A DNA stretch of 24,432 bases from Gp6-AA40 sp050742535 (GTDB lineage: Bacteria; Acidobacteriota; Vicinamibacteria; Vicinamibacterales; UBA2999): assembly GCA_050742535.1 (NCBI GenBank), contig JBOGIQ010000050.1, positions 1 to 24,432 of the forward strand, given 5' to 3'. The notes under the pieces are model-generated. The model was given only the letters and a program-made list of their open reading frames with translations. It did not search any database and was not told the origin of the DNA. This document shows, piece by piece, positions 8,349 through 15,034 of the stretch; positions within the stretch are counted from its first letter, which is position 1, and each line of letters opens with the position of its first letter. The position numbers and the translations under genes were made by a program.

Positions 8349-9938
8349 AGGCGCCCGGCACTCGAAGCTCGCCGCTTGTTGTGGATCGCCCTTGCCGGTG
8401 TAATGGGCGTAGTGCGGGTAGGCACACAGCGGGCGCGTCAGCTGTGGCGCTGCACGCCGTGTTGCTACCACCGCGTCAGGCGCGATGCCGCGCTCGACCC
8501 AGTCAACCAGTGCCGTGAGCAGGTCGAACGCGTCGGTCGTCATCGACCCGCCGGCGCAGTGGACCATTCCGGGCACGAGGAACAACCGGCTCCATGCCCG
8601 CACTGCGTCGGCCCCGCCATTTGCCTGGCCGAGCCGGTTGTAGTAGTCGACCGTGTCGAGCGCGGAGAACGTCGGGTCGCTGACGCCGTGGTAGAAGAGC
8701 ATCTTTCCGCCGCGGTTCGCGAACGTCGTCATGTTCGTCCAGTAGGCCGTGTTCGTCAGCGTGGACGGCCCGTCCGTATCGGCCCAGCGCGCCGCGGCGT
8801 CAAGGTCCGTCGTCGAGACAGGAGCTGGAATCAGCGCCCCGTGAAGCAGCCCGGGGATACCTTGGCTGTCGGCGATGCCGGTATCAAACGGGAAGGGTGA
8901 ATACAGTTGCCTACCGCCGCTCGTGCGGGGGCCGGCGAAGGCGCGCTCCACGGCTGCAGCCTGTGCCGCGGTCAGGCAGCCGAGGCCGTTATTCTTGCCG
9001 CCGCATACCAGCGTTTTCGGATCGAACTTGCAGGCGCTGGCGTTGAACACCAGCCCGTCCGGGAGCCCGTCGTTCGCATCGCAGGCGTTGCGCACACCCT
9101 CTACAACCGCTTGCTTCTGCGCGCTGGACAGTGCCTCCCGCGTCGCCGGTTGCCCCTTCGCATCGCGCGGCGCCACCTGGTTCAACTGCACGCTCACCCA
9201 GTCCGTGCCAAGAACGGCATGGTTGGCGCGCATGGCCGGCGCACCCGCGATGACGCCGTCGAATTCCATCGGGTGCCGCTGGGCCGCCTGCATTGCCTCG
9301 CGGCCGCCCGTCGAACATCCGGCGTAGTACGAGCGGGCGACCGGTTGGCGGTAGTGCTGCGCGACGATGGCTTTGGCAACGGCTGTCACGCGGTCCACCG
9401 CCCGGTACGCGAAGTCGAGCGACGCCTGCTGATCGACGACGAACCCAGTGTCGAAGGCGTTGGCTGAACGATGTCCGGAATCCGTGCTGACGACTGCGAA
9501 CCCTTTGCCGAGCGCGGGCATCTCCCCGACGGGACCGGCGCCGATTGGCGCGCCGACTTGTCCGTTGAATCCACTGCCGCCCTGAAACAGCAGCCGCCCG
9601 TTCCACGTTCCGGGGAGGGCCAGCGCGAAGCCGATTCCGTATCGCTGACCGCCGACACCCGTACGGCGATCGAGCACAGCGTCGACACGGCAGTAGGCAG
9701 GCAGCGTGACTGCTGGCGCCGGAGTGAACGGTCCGGGAGCCGGAGCCGGGCCGGCCGGAATCCACAGGGCGGTCATCTCGCTGATGACGAATCCTGTCAG
9801 CTGCAAATTTCGCAGCGCGGCGCACTCGGTGGGACCAGACACAGCCGGCTGCGCCCAAGCCGATGAGGCCGTGCAGACCAGAACGAGGGCGAGCAAAACG
9901 ATTCTGGTCATCGGCTTCTTACGTTCGGTTGATGTCAT
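8346..9938 (-). CDS. Tannase/feruloyl esterase family protein (paralogue 2), secreted
   Basis: A 530-residue second copy of the tannase-family esterase, closely similar to the gene at 1384-2949 over its whole length, including the ends (tannase 1 ends AHYTGRDDPQQAASFECRAP and this one differs by only a few residues there). Catalytic residues are present: Cys208-Ser209 in AGCSTGGREAM, Asp421 in YHGVSDP, His460-Cys461 in PGMVHCAGG. The signal peptide is MTRIVLLALVLVCTASSAWA preceded by a basic n-region TERKKP. I start it at the ATG at 9938, whose ATGA overlaps the stop of ADOP permease 3, suggesting coupled translation; ATG at 9911, directly before TRIVLL, is a reasonable alternative. A Pro-rich insertion AGPAPAPGPFTPAP near residues 62-75 is not in paralogue 1. 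Substrate is unknown; the pairing with a permease is notable. Confidence 0.92.
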   Translation of the reverse strand: MTSTERKKPMTRIVLLALVLVCTASSAWAQPAVSGPTECAALRNLQLTGFVISEMTALWIPAGPAPAPGPFTPAPAVTLPAYCRVDAVLDRRTGVGGQRYGIGFALALPGTWNGRLLFQGGSGFNGQVGAPIGAGPVGEMPALGKGFAVVSTDSGHRSANAFDTGFVVDQQASLDFAYRAVDRVTAVAKAIVAQHYRQPVARSYYAGCSTGGREAMQAAQRHPMEFDGVIAGAPAMRANHAVLGTDWVSVQLNQVAPRDAKGQPATREALSSAQKQAVVEGVRNACDANDGLPDGLVFNASACKFDPKTLVCGGKNNGLGCLTAAQAAAVERAFAGPRTSGGRQLYSPFPFDTGIADSQGIPGLLHGALIPAPVSTTDLDAAARWADTDGPSTLTNTAYWTNMTTFANRGGKMLFYHGVSDPTFSALDTVDYYNRLGQANGGADAVRAWSRLFLVPGMVHCAGGSMTTDAFDLLTALVDWVERGIAPDAVVATRRAAPQLTRPLCAYPHYAHYTGKGDPQQAASFECRAP

Positions 9939-12394
9939 TCGCATCTCAGCGCAACCATCGGGTCCACGTACCGCGCGCGGCTGGCCGGAACGTATGACAC
10001 GAACAGGCCGACCAGCAGGAGTACACCGGCGACGCCGGCGAACACGAGCGGGCTGGCCGATTCGACGCCAAACAGCAGCGCCGACAGGAATCGCGTCGAT
10101 GCCGCCGCCGCTGGAATGCCCATCGCAAGTCCGGCGAGCGCGAGCGCCATGCCGTGCCGAAACAGCAGACCGAACACGTCGTGACCGCTGGCGCCGAACG
10201 CGAGCCGCACTCCGATCTCGCGGATGCGGCGGCTCATTGCGTGTGAGAGCACACCATACGTCCCGACCGCCGCAAGGAAGACCGTGACGAACGCGAATGC
10301 CGTCAGCAGATAGGCCGCAAACCGGGGCCGTGCGATCGTCGCGCCAAGCTGCGCCTGGTAACTCTGCACCTCGCTCACCGCAGTGGTGCGATCGATTCGC
10401 GAGACGAGCCGGCTCAGCTCAGCGGCCATCGTTGAAGTCGCCGCGGCGGTCTTGATGACGACGCGAATCGATTGCGTGTCCCAGGCCTGGCTCAACGGGA
10501 GGTACACCATCGGCGGGACGTCGTCGGTCACGGTGTTGAATCTCGTGTCGCCGACAACGCCGACGATCGTGAACCACGGAAGCTGGCCGTCGGCGCCGAT
10601 CATCGGCTGACGGCTGTCGGTAAACCGGATGCGCGCCCCGATCGGGCTGGCGTCGCCCCATCGTCCGCGCGCGGTGCGCTGGTTGATCAGCGCCACGCGT
10701 GGACTGGCGGGGCCGTCGGCGTCCGTAAACCCGCGTCCTTCGACGACCGGCGTTTCCATCGTCTCGAAATATCCGGGTGTCACCCCCAGATATGTCGCGC
10801 CGGCCGTCATCTCGCTCGCCGGGCGTCCTTCGATCTGAAACACCGTGCCGAACAATCCCCGGTCGAACGGGATCGCGTTGGCCAGCGCGGCCGATTCCAC
10901 GGCCGGCGCCCCGCGCAGTGCCTCGAGGAGCTGGCGTTGGAACCCGTAGCGCGAAGCAGGTGTGCGCTCGGCGTACCCTGGCGGCGACGCGCGCGCGATA
11001 ACCAGTCGCTCGAGACGGAAACCGGGATCCACTGCGAGGAGATTCCAGAGGCTCTGCAGGAGGAGTACGGCCGACGTCGCCAGGACGACGGCAAACGCGA
11101 ACTGCATCGAAGCGAGCACGCTCGAGACGTGACGTTCGCGCGCCTCGACGACGACGCCGCCGGAGCCGCGGGCCAGAAGCCCGCGACCCGCACGGGACGC
11201 GCGAAGGGCAGGCAGGAGGCCGAAGGCGAGCCCTGCGACAGCCGAGACGACGACCGCGAACGTGACGATGCGTGCATCGAGTCCGATCTCTTCGATCCGC
11301 GGGAGATCGGAGGGCAACACGCGAAGGAGCAGGCGCAGCGACAGCATGCACAACAGCACACCGGCCACGCCCGACGCGACGCTGATCGTCAGGTTCTCGA
11401 CGATCACCTGGCGAGCCAGCCTCGCGCGGTGTGCGCCAAGTGCGGCCCGCGTGACCATTTCGCGTTCGCGCGCCAGACCGCGGGCGAGCAGCAGGTTGGC
11501 GACGTTGACGCACAGGACCAGCAGCACAACGCCAATGGCCGCGAGCAGGACGAGGAGGACACGCCTCGAGCCGCCGACGATCGATTCGGAGAGCAACTGC
11601 ACGTCGGCATCCCGTCCATAGGACTCAACGAACTTGCCCCACGGGATGAGCGCACGAAAGCCCGGCATCAGCGTGCGCAGCTCCGATCGCGCCTGTTCGA
11701 CGCCGTAGCCGTCGCGAAGCCGGCCAATCATCGTCGCGACGTTTCCGGCCCAGAAGTCCGCCGGGTCGATGTTGTGTGGAAACCAGAGCGCGATGTCTCG
11801 CGATGGAAAGTGAAATCCCGGCGGCATGACGCCGACGACCGTGTGCGGGACGCTTTCGATCACCAGTTCACGTCCGATGACATCGCCGCTGCCTGCGAAA
11901 TGCTCCCGCCAGACGCCGTTGCTGACGATGACCACGCCATAGGTGCGCCAGAAGGTGCCGCCGTGGATTCCTGGTCCGGAGGTCCGCATGTCGTTCGCGG
12001 TAAATCCCCGGCCCATCACCGGCTGCACGTCGAGGATGTCGAAGAGGTCGGCCGTCACCCCGGCTGCCGGGAGGCGGGCCGGGCGTCCACCGAGGTCGAG
12101 GGTGACGTCCCGCGGCGCCGGATAGTACGCGGCGACGTCCATCGTTCGTGCGCGCTGGCGCAGCAGCGCATACTCGCCGCGAAGATTATTCGTCGTGAGC
12201 CGCACGAGCCGGTCCGGCTGCCGGTAGGGCAGGGGCTTGAGAAGGACGCCGTCGACGATGGCGAAGAGGCTGGTCGAGGCCGCGATGCCAATCACGAGTG
12301 TCAGCGCAATCAGCGTCCAATAGCGTGGCTGCCGGCGGAACTGTCGCAATGCGAAACGCACATCGTCGAGGGCATCAGCCGCATATCGCCGCAC
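9935..12394 (-). CDS. ADOP-type ABC transporter permease 3
   Basis: An 819-residue permease of the same superfamily but diverged from the other two. Order: DDVRFALRQFRRQP cap, first span (LIALTLVIGIAASTSLFAIVDGVLL), MacB-like core, FtsX domain 1 (VLLAAIGVVLLVLCVNVANLLLARG, ALGAHRARL), second core, FtsX domain 2 (AVGTYGVLSHAMSRRIREIGVRLAFGA, LLFGVESASP), ending PASRARYVDPMVALRCE. The start is set by AGGAG (12402-12406), seven bases before the GTG at 12394; the longer reading from a TTG at 12427 has no such signal. Its last codons overlap the tannase 2 start as ATGA, so esterase and permease are probably made from one message. No ABC ATPase lies in the window. Confidence 0.92.
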   Translation of the reverse strand: MRRYAADALDDVRFALRQFRRQPRYWTLIALTLVIGIAASTSLFAIVDGVLLKPLPYRQPDRLVRLTTNNLRGEYALLRQRARTMDVAAYYPAPRDVTLDLGGRPARLPAAGVTADLFDILDVQPVMGRGFTANDMRTSGPGIHGGTFWRTYGVVIVSNGVWREHFAGSGDVIGRELVIESVPHTVVGVMPPGFHFPSRDIALWFPHNIDPADFWAGNVATMIGRLRDGYGVEQARSELRTLMPGFRALIPWGKFVESYGRDADVQLLSESIVGGSRRVLLVLLAAIGVVLLVLCVNVANLLLARGLAREREMVTRAALGAHRARLARQVIVENLTISVASGVAGVLLCMLSLRLLLRVLPSDLPRIEEIGLDARIVTFAVVVSAVAGLAFGLLPALRASRAGRGLLARGSGGVVVEARERHVSSVLASMQFAFAVVLATSAVLLLQSLWNLLAVDPGFRLERLVIARASPPGYAERTPASRYGFQRQLLEALRGAPAVESAALANAIPFDRGLFGTVFQIEGRPASEMTAGATYLGVTPGYFETMETPVVEGRGFTDADGPASPRVALINQRTARGRWGDASPIGARIRFTDSRQPMIGADGQLPWFTIVGVVGDTRFNTVTDDVPPMVYLPLSQAWDTQSIRVVIKTAAATSTMAAELSRLVSRIDRTTAVSEVQSYQAQLGATIARPRFAAYLLTAFAFVTVFLAAVGTYGVLSHAMSRRIREIGVRLAFGASGHDVFGLLFRHGMALALAGLAMGIPAAAASTRFLSALLFGVESASPLVFAGVAGVLLLVGLFVSYVPASRARYVDPMVALRCE

Positions 12395-12401
12395 GTCCAC
12401 A

Positions 12402-12406
12402 CTCCT
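12402..12406 (-). promoter_or_regulatory. Ribosome binding site AGGAG deciding the ADOP permease 3 start
   Basis: AGGAG on the minus strand is seven bases from the GTG at 12394, one base from a GTG at 12400 (too close) and lies downstream of the TTG at 12427. It therefore favours 12394 as the start. Confidence 0.65.
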
Positions 12407-12558
12407 GTTTCGATGAAAGTCCGACAACTAATACGGAGGCGGGTATCGATCGGAGGCACGTCAAACGCTGTGCCAGAAGGACGGTCTGTCGGCTTCGCGT
12501 CTTTCTTGGACGGTTACCGAGGGGGCGCGTCAGGCGGGCGAACCGATTGTGCGGGTGT

Positions 12559-12574
12559 GGGACGCTGCCGTCCC
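12559..12574. repeat. Short hairpin GGGACG/CGTCCC downstream of the permease remnant
   Basis: GGGACG (12559-12564) pairs with CGTCCC (12569-12574) across the loop CTGC. It lies in the gap 12395-12600, which holds no gene; no convincing promoter for ADOP permease 3 was found there. Confidence 0.45.
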
Positions 12575-12600
12575 GCCGGCGAACACGCGAGTGTCGACAA

Positions 12601-12732
12601 TCATTCGTGGCGGAGTGCCGCCAGAGGATCCATCAGTGCGGCCCGGCGCCCGGGAACGAATGCGGCGGCGGCGCCGATGACGACCGTCACGCCAGCGATG
12701 GCCAGCAGCGCCACGGGGTCGAGGTTGGGACG
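12601..12732 (-). pseudogene. C-terminal remnant of a MacB/ADOP-like permease
   Basis: An open frame on the minus strand ends LDPVALLAIAG, then a hydrophobic stretch VTVVIGAAAAFVPG, then RRAALMDPLAALRHE and stop. This is the last membrane span and the conserved tail of MacB-like permeases (compare PASRARYVDPMVALRCE of ADOP permease 3). About 40 residues are recognisable; the other roughly 750 residues of such a protein are absent. The frame continues upstream to a TTG at 12867 (88 codons), but that N-terminal part (RIRVLPMAIDTRGGDIGIGR) does not resemble a permease. I read it as the scar of a deleted fourth permease. A functional small protein is less likely. Confidence 0.7.
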
Positions 12733-12856
12733 ATACACCGAGATGCGTCCGATCCCGATGTCTCCGCCTCTCGTGTCGATTGCCATAGGGAGCACACGGA
12801 TTCGCCCCTCAGAAGGTTCTGCGCACGCGAGACCTGTGAAGAGCGCGCTAACTAAA

Positions 12857-13825
12857 CTAATGTGCAAGTTGTTCGGAGTCGTGCGGCTGCAGCGTCGGCA
12901 GCCAGATCGTCAGGATGCTCGAGTGCTCGCCGGTGGCGATGGCAAAGCGGCCGTGCCATTCGCGAGCCAGCCGGTGGGCGGCGGCGAGGGCCACGACGGG
13001 GATCGCCTGATCGCCGTCGGCGCTCAGATCTTCCGAACCCGCCCTCTCCGTCCAGCTGACCGGCGCGGCAACGTGATCCTGGCTAATCGCCAGGCCGATC
13101 TCCTCGGCGTCGCTCACCGTGACCGACAGCGTCACCCGAGCGTTCTGCACGCCCTCGACGGCCGCGAAGGTGATGAGCAGCAGGACCAGAACTGTGTTGG
13201 CGAGCAGCGTCTCGTCGCCGGCGCACGTCGCGTCGGCGACGGCCGATCGCGTGGTCAGCGCGATGCTGCGCAGGCGCCGCTCCGATTCGAGCGCTTGAAC
13301 CACGCGCTGGACGACAGCGTTCGTCGAGACGGCGGTTATCGGCGGCAACAGGTCACCGCGAAGGAAGCGGAGCAGCTGGAGCAATCCGCCTGCGCGGGCT
13401 GTTTCCGCGCGGACGACGTCGAGCGCCGCAATGCGCAGCAGTCCGGTTGATTGCGCCAGCAGCGGCACGCACGCCTCGGCGGCTGCGAGTGAGCGTGCGA
13501 CGGCATCGAACGCCGCGGCCTCCGGCGGCGACGCGTCGGCCGCCTCAGGGACGAACGGGACTGGCGACCGCGGTGGCTGGACGACTTCGCGCGGCCCGGC
13601 ATCATCAGCGAACCGCGGACGTCTGGGAGTTGGGAGCTGGACGCTGGGCGTTCGTGCCGCGGGCGTTTCGCCGATCATCGCGGCCTCGAGAATGTTGGCG
13701 AGCGACGCAAGATCCGACGGCAGTTCTTCCCGGGCCGCCGCGTGCTCTTCAGTGAGCCGGACGGCCTCTTTCGGCAGACCGACCCGCCTGCCGGGGCCCT
13801 TAGCGGTCGGTTTGTGCTGGGCCAT
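12857..13825 (-). CDS. Soluble protein resembling a degenerate histidine-kinase (GHKL) output module
   Basis: A 322-residue protein with no signal peptide or membrane span. Residues 1-100 are low-complexity (basic, then Pro/Ala-rich). Residues 105-185 look helical, with a dimerisation-like stretch DVVRAETARAGGLLQLLRFL (136-155) resembling the start of some kinase dimerisation domains. Residues 190-315 resemble a GHKL ATPase fold: GDETLLANTVLVLLLITFAAV (203-223) stands where the N-box helix should be, and the end (AAHRLAREWHGRFAI, then SSILTIWLP) fits the closing part of such a fold. The key N-box Asn/Asn-Ala and the DxGxG motif are missing, and no phospho-acceptor His is evident, so kinase activity is unlikely. 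The ATG at 13825 has no clear ribosome site. The assignment is a fold-level inference; the gene itself is fairly secure from its length and codon pattern. Confidence 0.7.
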   Translation of the reverse strand: MAQHKPTAKGPGRRVGLPKEAVRLTEEHAAAREELPSDLASLANILEAAMIGETPAARTPSVQLPTPRRPRFADDAGPREVVQPPRSPVPFVPEAADASPPEAAAFDAVARSLAAAEACVPLLAQSTGLLRIAALDVVRAETARAGGLLQLLRFLRGDLLPPITAVSTNAVVQRVVQALESERRLRSIALTTRSAVADATCAGDETLLANTVLVLLLITFAAVEGVQNARVTLSVTVSDAEEIGLAISQDHVAAPVSWTERAGSEDLSADGDQAIPVVALAAAHRLAREWHGRFAIATGEHSSILTIWLPTLQPHDSEQLAH

Positions 13826-13838
13826 GCGTGTGTCGAAC

Positions 13839-13891
13839 CGTGGCGCGAACCCTTCGGGTTCGCGTGGCGAGCCTCAAAGGCTCGCCCCACG
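13839..13891. repeat. Double hairpin enclosed by an outer stem (three-way junction)
   Basis: Two perfect 9-bp hairpins lie side by side: CGCGAACCC (13844-13852) with its complement at 13856-13864, loop TTC; and GGCGAGCCT (13866-13874) with its complement at 13878-13886, loop CAA. CGTGG (13839-13843) and CCACG (13887-13891) could pair around both, apart from one shared base at the edge. It lies between the TPR/TonB-like gene and the GHKL-like gene. No T-run follows, so it is a palindromic repeat rather than a classic terminator. Confidence 0.85.
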
Positions 13892-13900
13892 AAATCCACG

Positions 13901-13914
13901 CTACATGCATGTAG
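13901..13914. repeat. Perfect 14-bp palindrome CTACATGCATGTAG
   Basis: A fully self-complementary 14-mer lies 8 bases beyond the stop of the TPR/TonB-like gene. It could be a protein-binding site or part of the adjoining palindrome cluster; nothing in the sequence decides. Confidence 0.8.
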
Positions 13915-13922
13915 CAGATGCG

Positions 13923-14891
13923 CTAGTTCGGGCTGCCCAATCGAATAGCAATGAGCTTTACGTAGCGGACCGGGACTCCTGCCCGGCGTGCGGGTTCGTA
14001 TTTCCAGGCCATCGCCGCCTTCACCAGCTGCGGGTCGTAGCTCGGATGAAATGGTTTCCGGAGAATGGCGCTGACGACGTCTCCAGACTCGTTGATCGTT
14101 ACTTCGAGAATGGCTTCCGGCTGCCAGGCACCCGGTCGCGCGCCTTGCGGCACGTTCCACTGCGGGAGCAGCTGCCGGACCGTGACGGGCGGGACGACGT
14201 CGGCATCCCCGTCCCGGTAGACCGGTGGTCCGGATCGCGCGGGCGGCGGGGCGTTGGCCAGCGCGGCCGCCCCACTCGCGGGCGTTACCGAAGCGGCCTG
14301 CATCTGCGCCACCACGGTGGCGGGGGCGGTGGCAGCCGCGAATTCCACTTTCGGCGCGCGCGCCCTGCTGAGGTCGCGGAATCCTGACGCGACCAGGCGC
14401 AGATCGTTCAGCGCCGGGGTCGGCGCAATGAGCGGGTCCTCGAGCAGTTTCAGCACGCGGTCGAACTGCTCCGTGGCATCGCCGTCCTGCTTGTCGAACG
14501 CGGCCTTGGCGGCGTTGTACTCGCGCTGGACTATTCCCGTCAGCAGCGACTGGCGGATGTCCCTGAACATGGCGCGCACGCGCGGCGACGCCTGATCCGT
14601 GGACAGCTGGTAGAAGGGGTCGGCGTTGACCATCGACTCGATGGTGACGCGCGCGTCGCTTTTCCGGTCGAGCGCGATCAGGCAGAAGAGGCGGTACTCG
14701 TTGGCCTCGACCTTCGTGGCGCCGTTGGACTCATCGGCAATCCGCTCCAGCGCCGCCAGCGCTTCGTCGTAAGCGGCCGATCGGTAGAGATCCTTGGCGC
14801 GGGCGAGCGATTCGTCGCTCGCGGCAGCGACCGTGCTCACAGCCAGTACGATGATGGTTGCAAGTAGAGAGCTGCAGCGCACGGCGATCAT
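13923..14891 (-). CDS. Secreted TPR-like protein with a TonB-type C-terminal domain
   Basis: A 322-residue protein. MIAVRCSS and a hydrophobic stretch LLATIIVLAVSTVAAA (about 9-24) form a signal peptide, then helical repeat-like sequence (ARAKDLYRSAAYDEALAALERI and following, about 29-170) that resembles TPR units, then a Pro/Ala-rich linker, then a C-terminal domain (about 230-322) of TonB/energy-transducer type: WQPEAILEVTINESGDVVSAILRKP, then LVKAAMAWKYEPARRAGVPVRY and VKLIAIRL. True TonB has an uncleaved anchor and Pro-rich arm; here a cleavable signal is likelier, and no ExbB/ExbD or receptor is nearby, so energy transduction is not implied. GAGGTG with a seven-base spacer fixes the ATG at 14891, and a plausible promoter lies at 14943-14971. 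It is divergent from the coiled-coil/RskA-like gene. Confidence 0.85.
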   Translation of the reverse strand: MIAVRCSSLLATIIVLAVSTVAAASDESLARAKDLYRSAAYDEALAALERIADESNGATKVEANEYRLFCLIALDRKSDARVTIESMVNADPFYQLSTDQASPRVRAMFRDIRQSLLTGIVQREYNAAKAAFDKQDGDATEQFDRVLKLLEDPLIAPTPALNDLRLVASGFRDLSRARAPKVEFAAATAPATVVAQMQAASVTPASGAAALANAPPPARSGPPVYRDGDADVVPPVTVRQLLPQWNVPQGARPGAWQPEAILEVTINESGDVVSAILRKPFHPSYDPQLVKAAMAWKYEPARRAGVPVRYVKLIAIRLGSPN

Positions 14892-14896
14892 TGTTA

Positions 14897-14902
14897 CACC
14901 TC
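14897..14902 (-). promoter_or_regulatory. Ribosome binding site GAGGTG of the TPR/TonB-like gene
   Basis: GAGGTG on the minus strand, GAGG lying seven bases before the ATG at 14891. It sets the start there rather than at an in-frame start 43 codons upstream whose extension has no signal-peptide character. Confidence 0.75.
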
Positions 14903-14942
14903 GCACGTGTGGGTGAATGATTCGTCTTGTCGCGGTGAAGGC

Positions 14943-14971
14943 ATCGTAGCGTGACCTCGCGTGCGACGCAA
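14943..14971 (-). promoter_or_regulatory. Candidate sigma-70 type promoter of the TPR/TonB-like gene
   Basis: On the minus strand TTGCGT (14971-14966) and TACGAT (14948-14943) are separated by exactly 17 bases. They match the -35 and -10 consensus at three and four of six positions. Transcription would begin near 14936, giving a leader of about 45 bases. This is the only well-spaced promoter-like pair I found in the 143-base divergent gap. Confidence 0.45.
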
Positions 14972-15034
14972 GAGAAATGCTTCGTTGTGCGGCTGCGACG
15001 CGCGGTCTTTTGTGTATCATGCGCGAAGGCGGTC

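Noticed and set aside
8989..9858. A 289-codon minus-strand frame inside tannase 2
   Set aside because: It is a shifted frame of the tannase gene, Arg-rich and without motifs.
12395..12427. A longer ADOP permease 3 from a TTG at 12427
   Set aside because: No ribosome site stands before it, and the AGGAG at 12402-12406 is correctly spaced for the GTG at 12394.
10472..13450. A 992-codon open frame on the plus strand opposite ADOP permease 3, the remnant and the GHKL-like gene
   Set aside because: It is Arg/His/Asp-rich with no domain or membrane pattern, crosses several real minus-strand genes and reflects high GC with few stops in the complementary frame.
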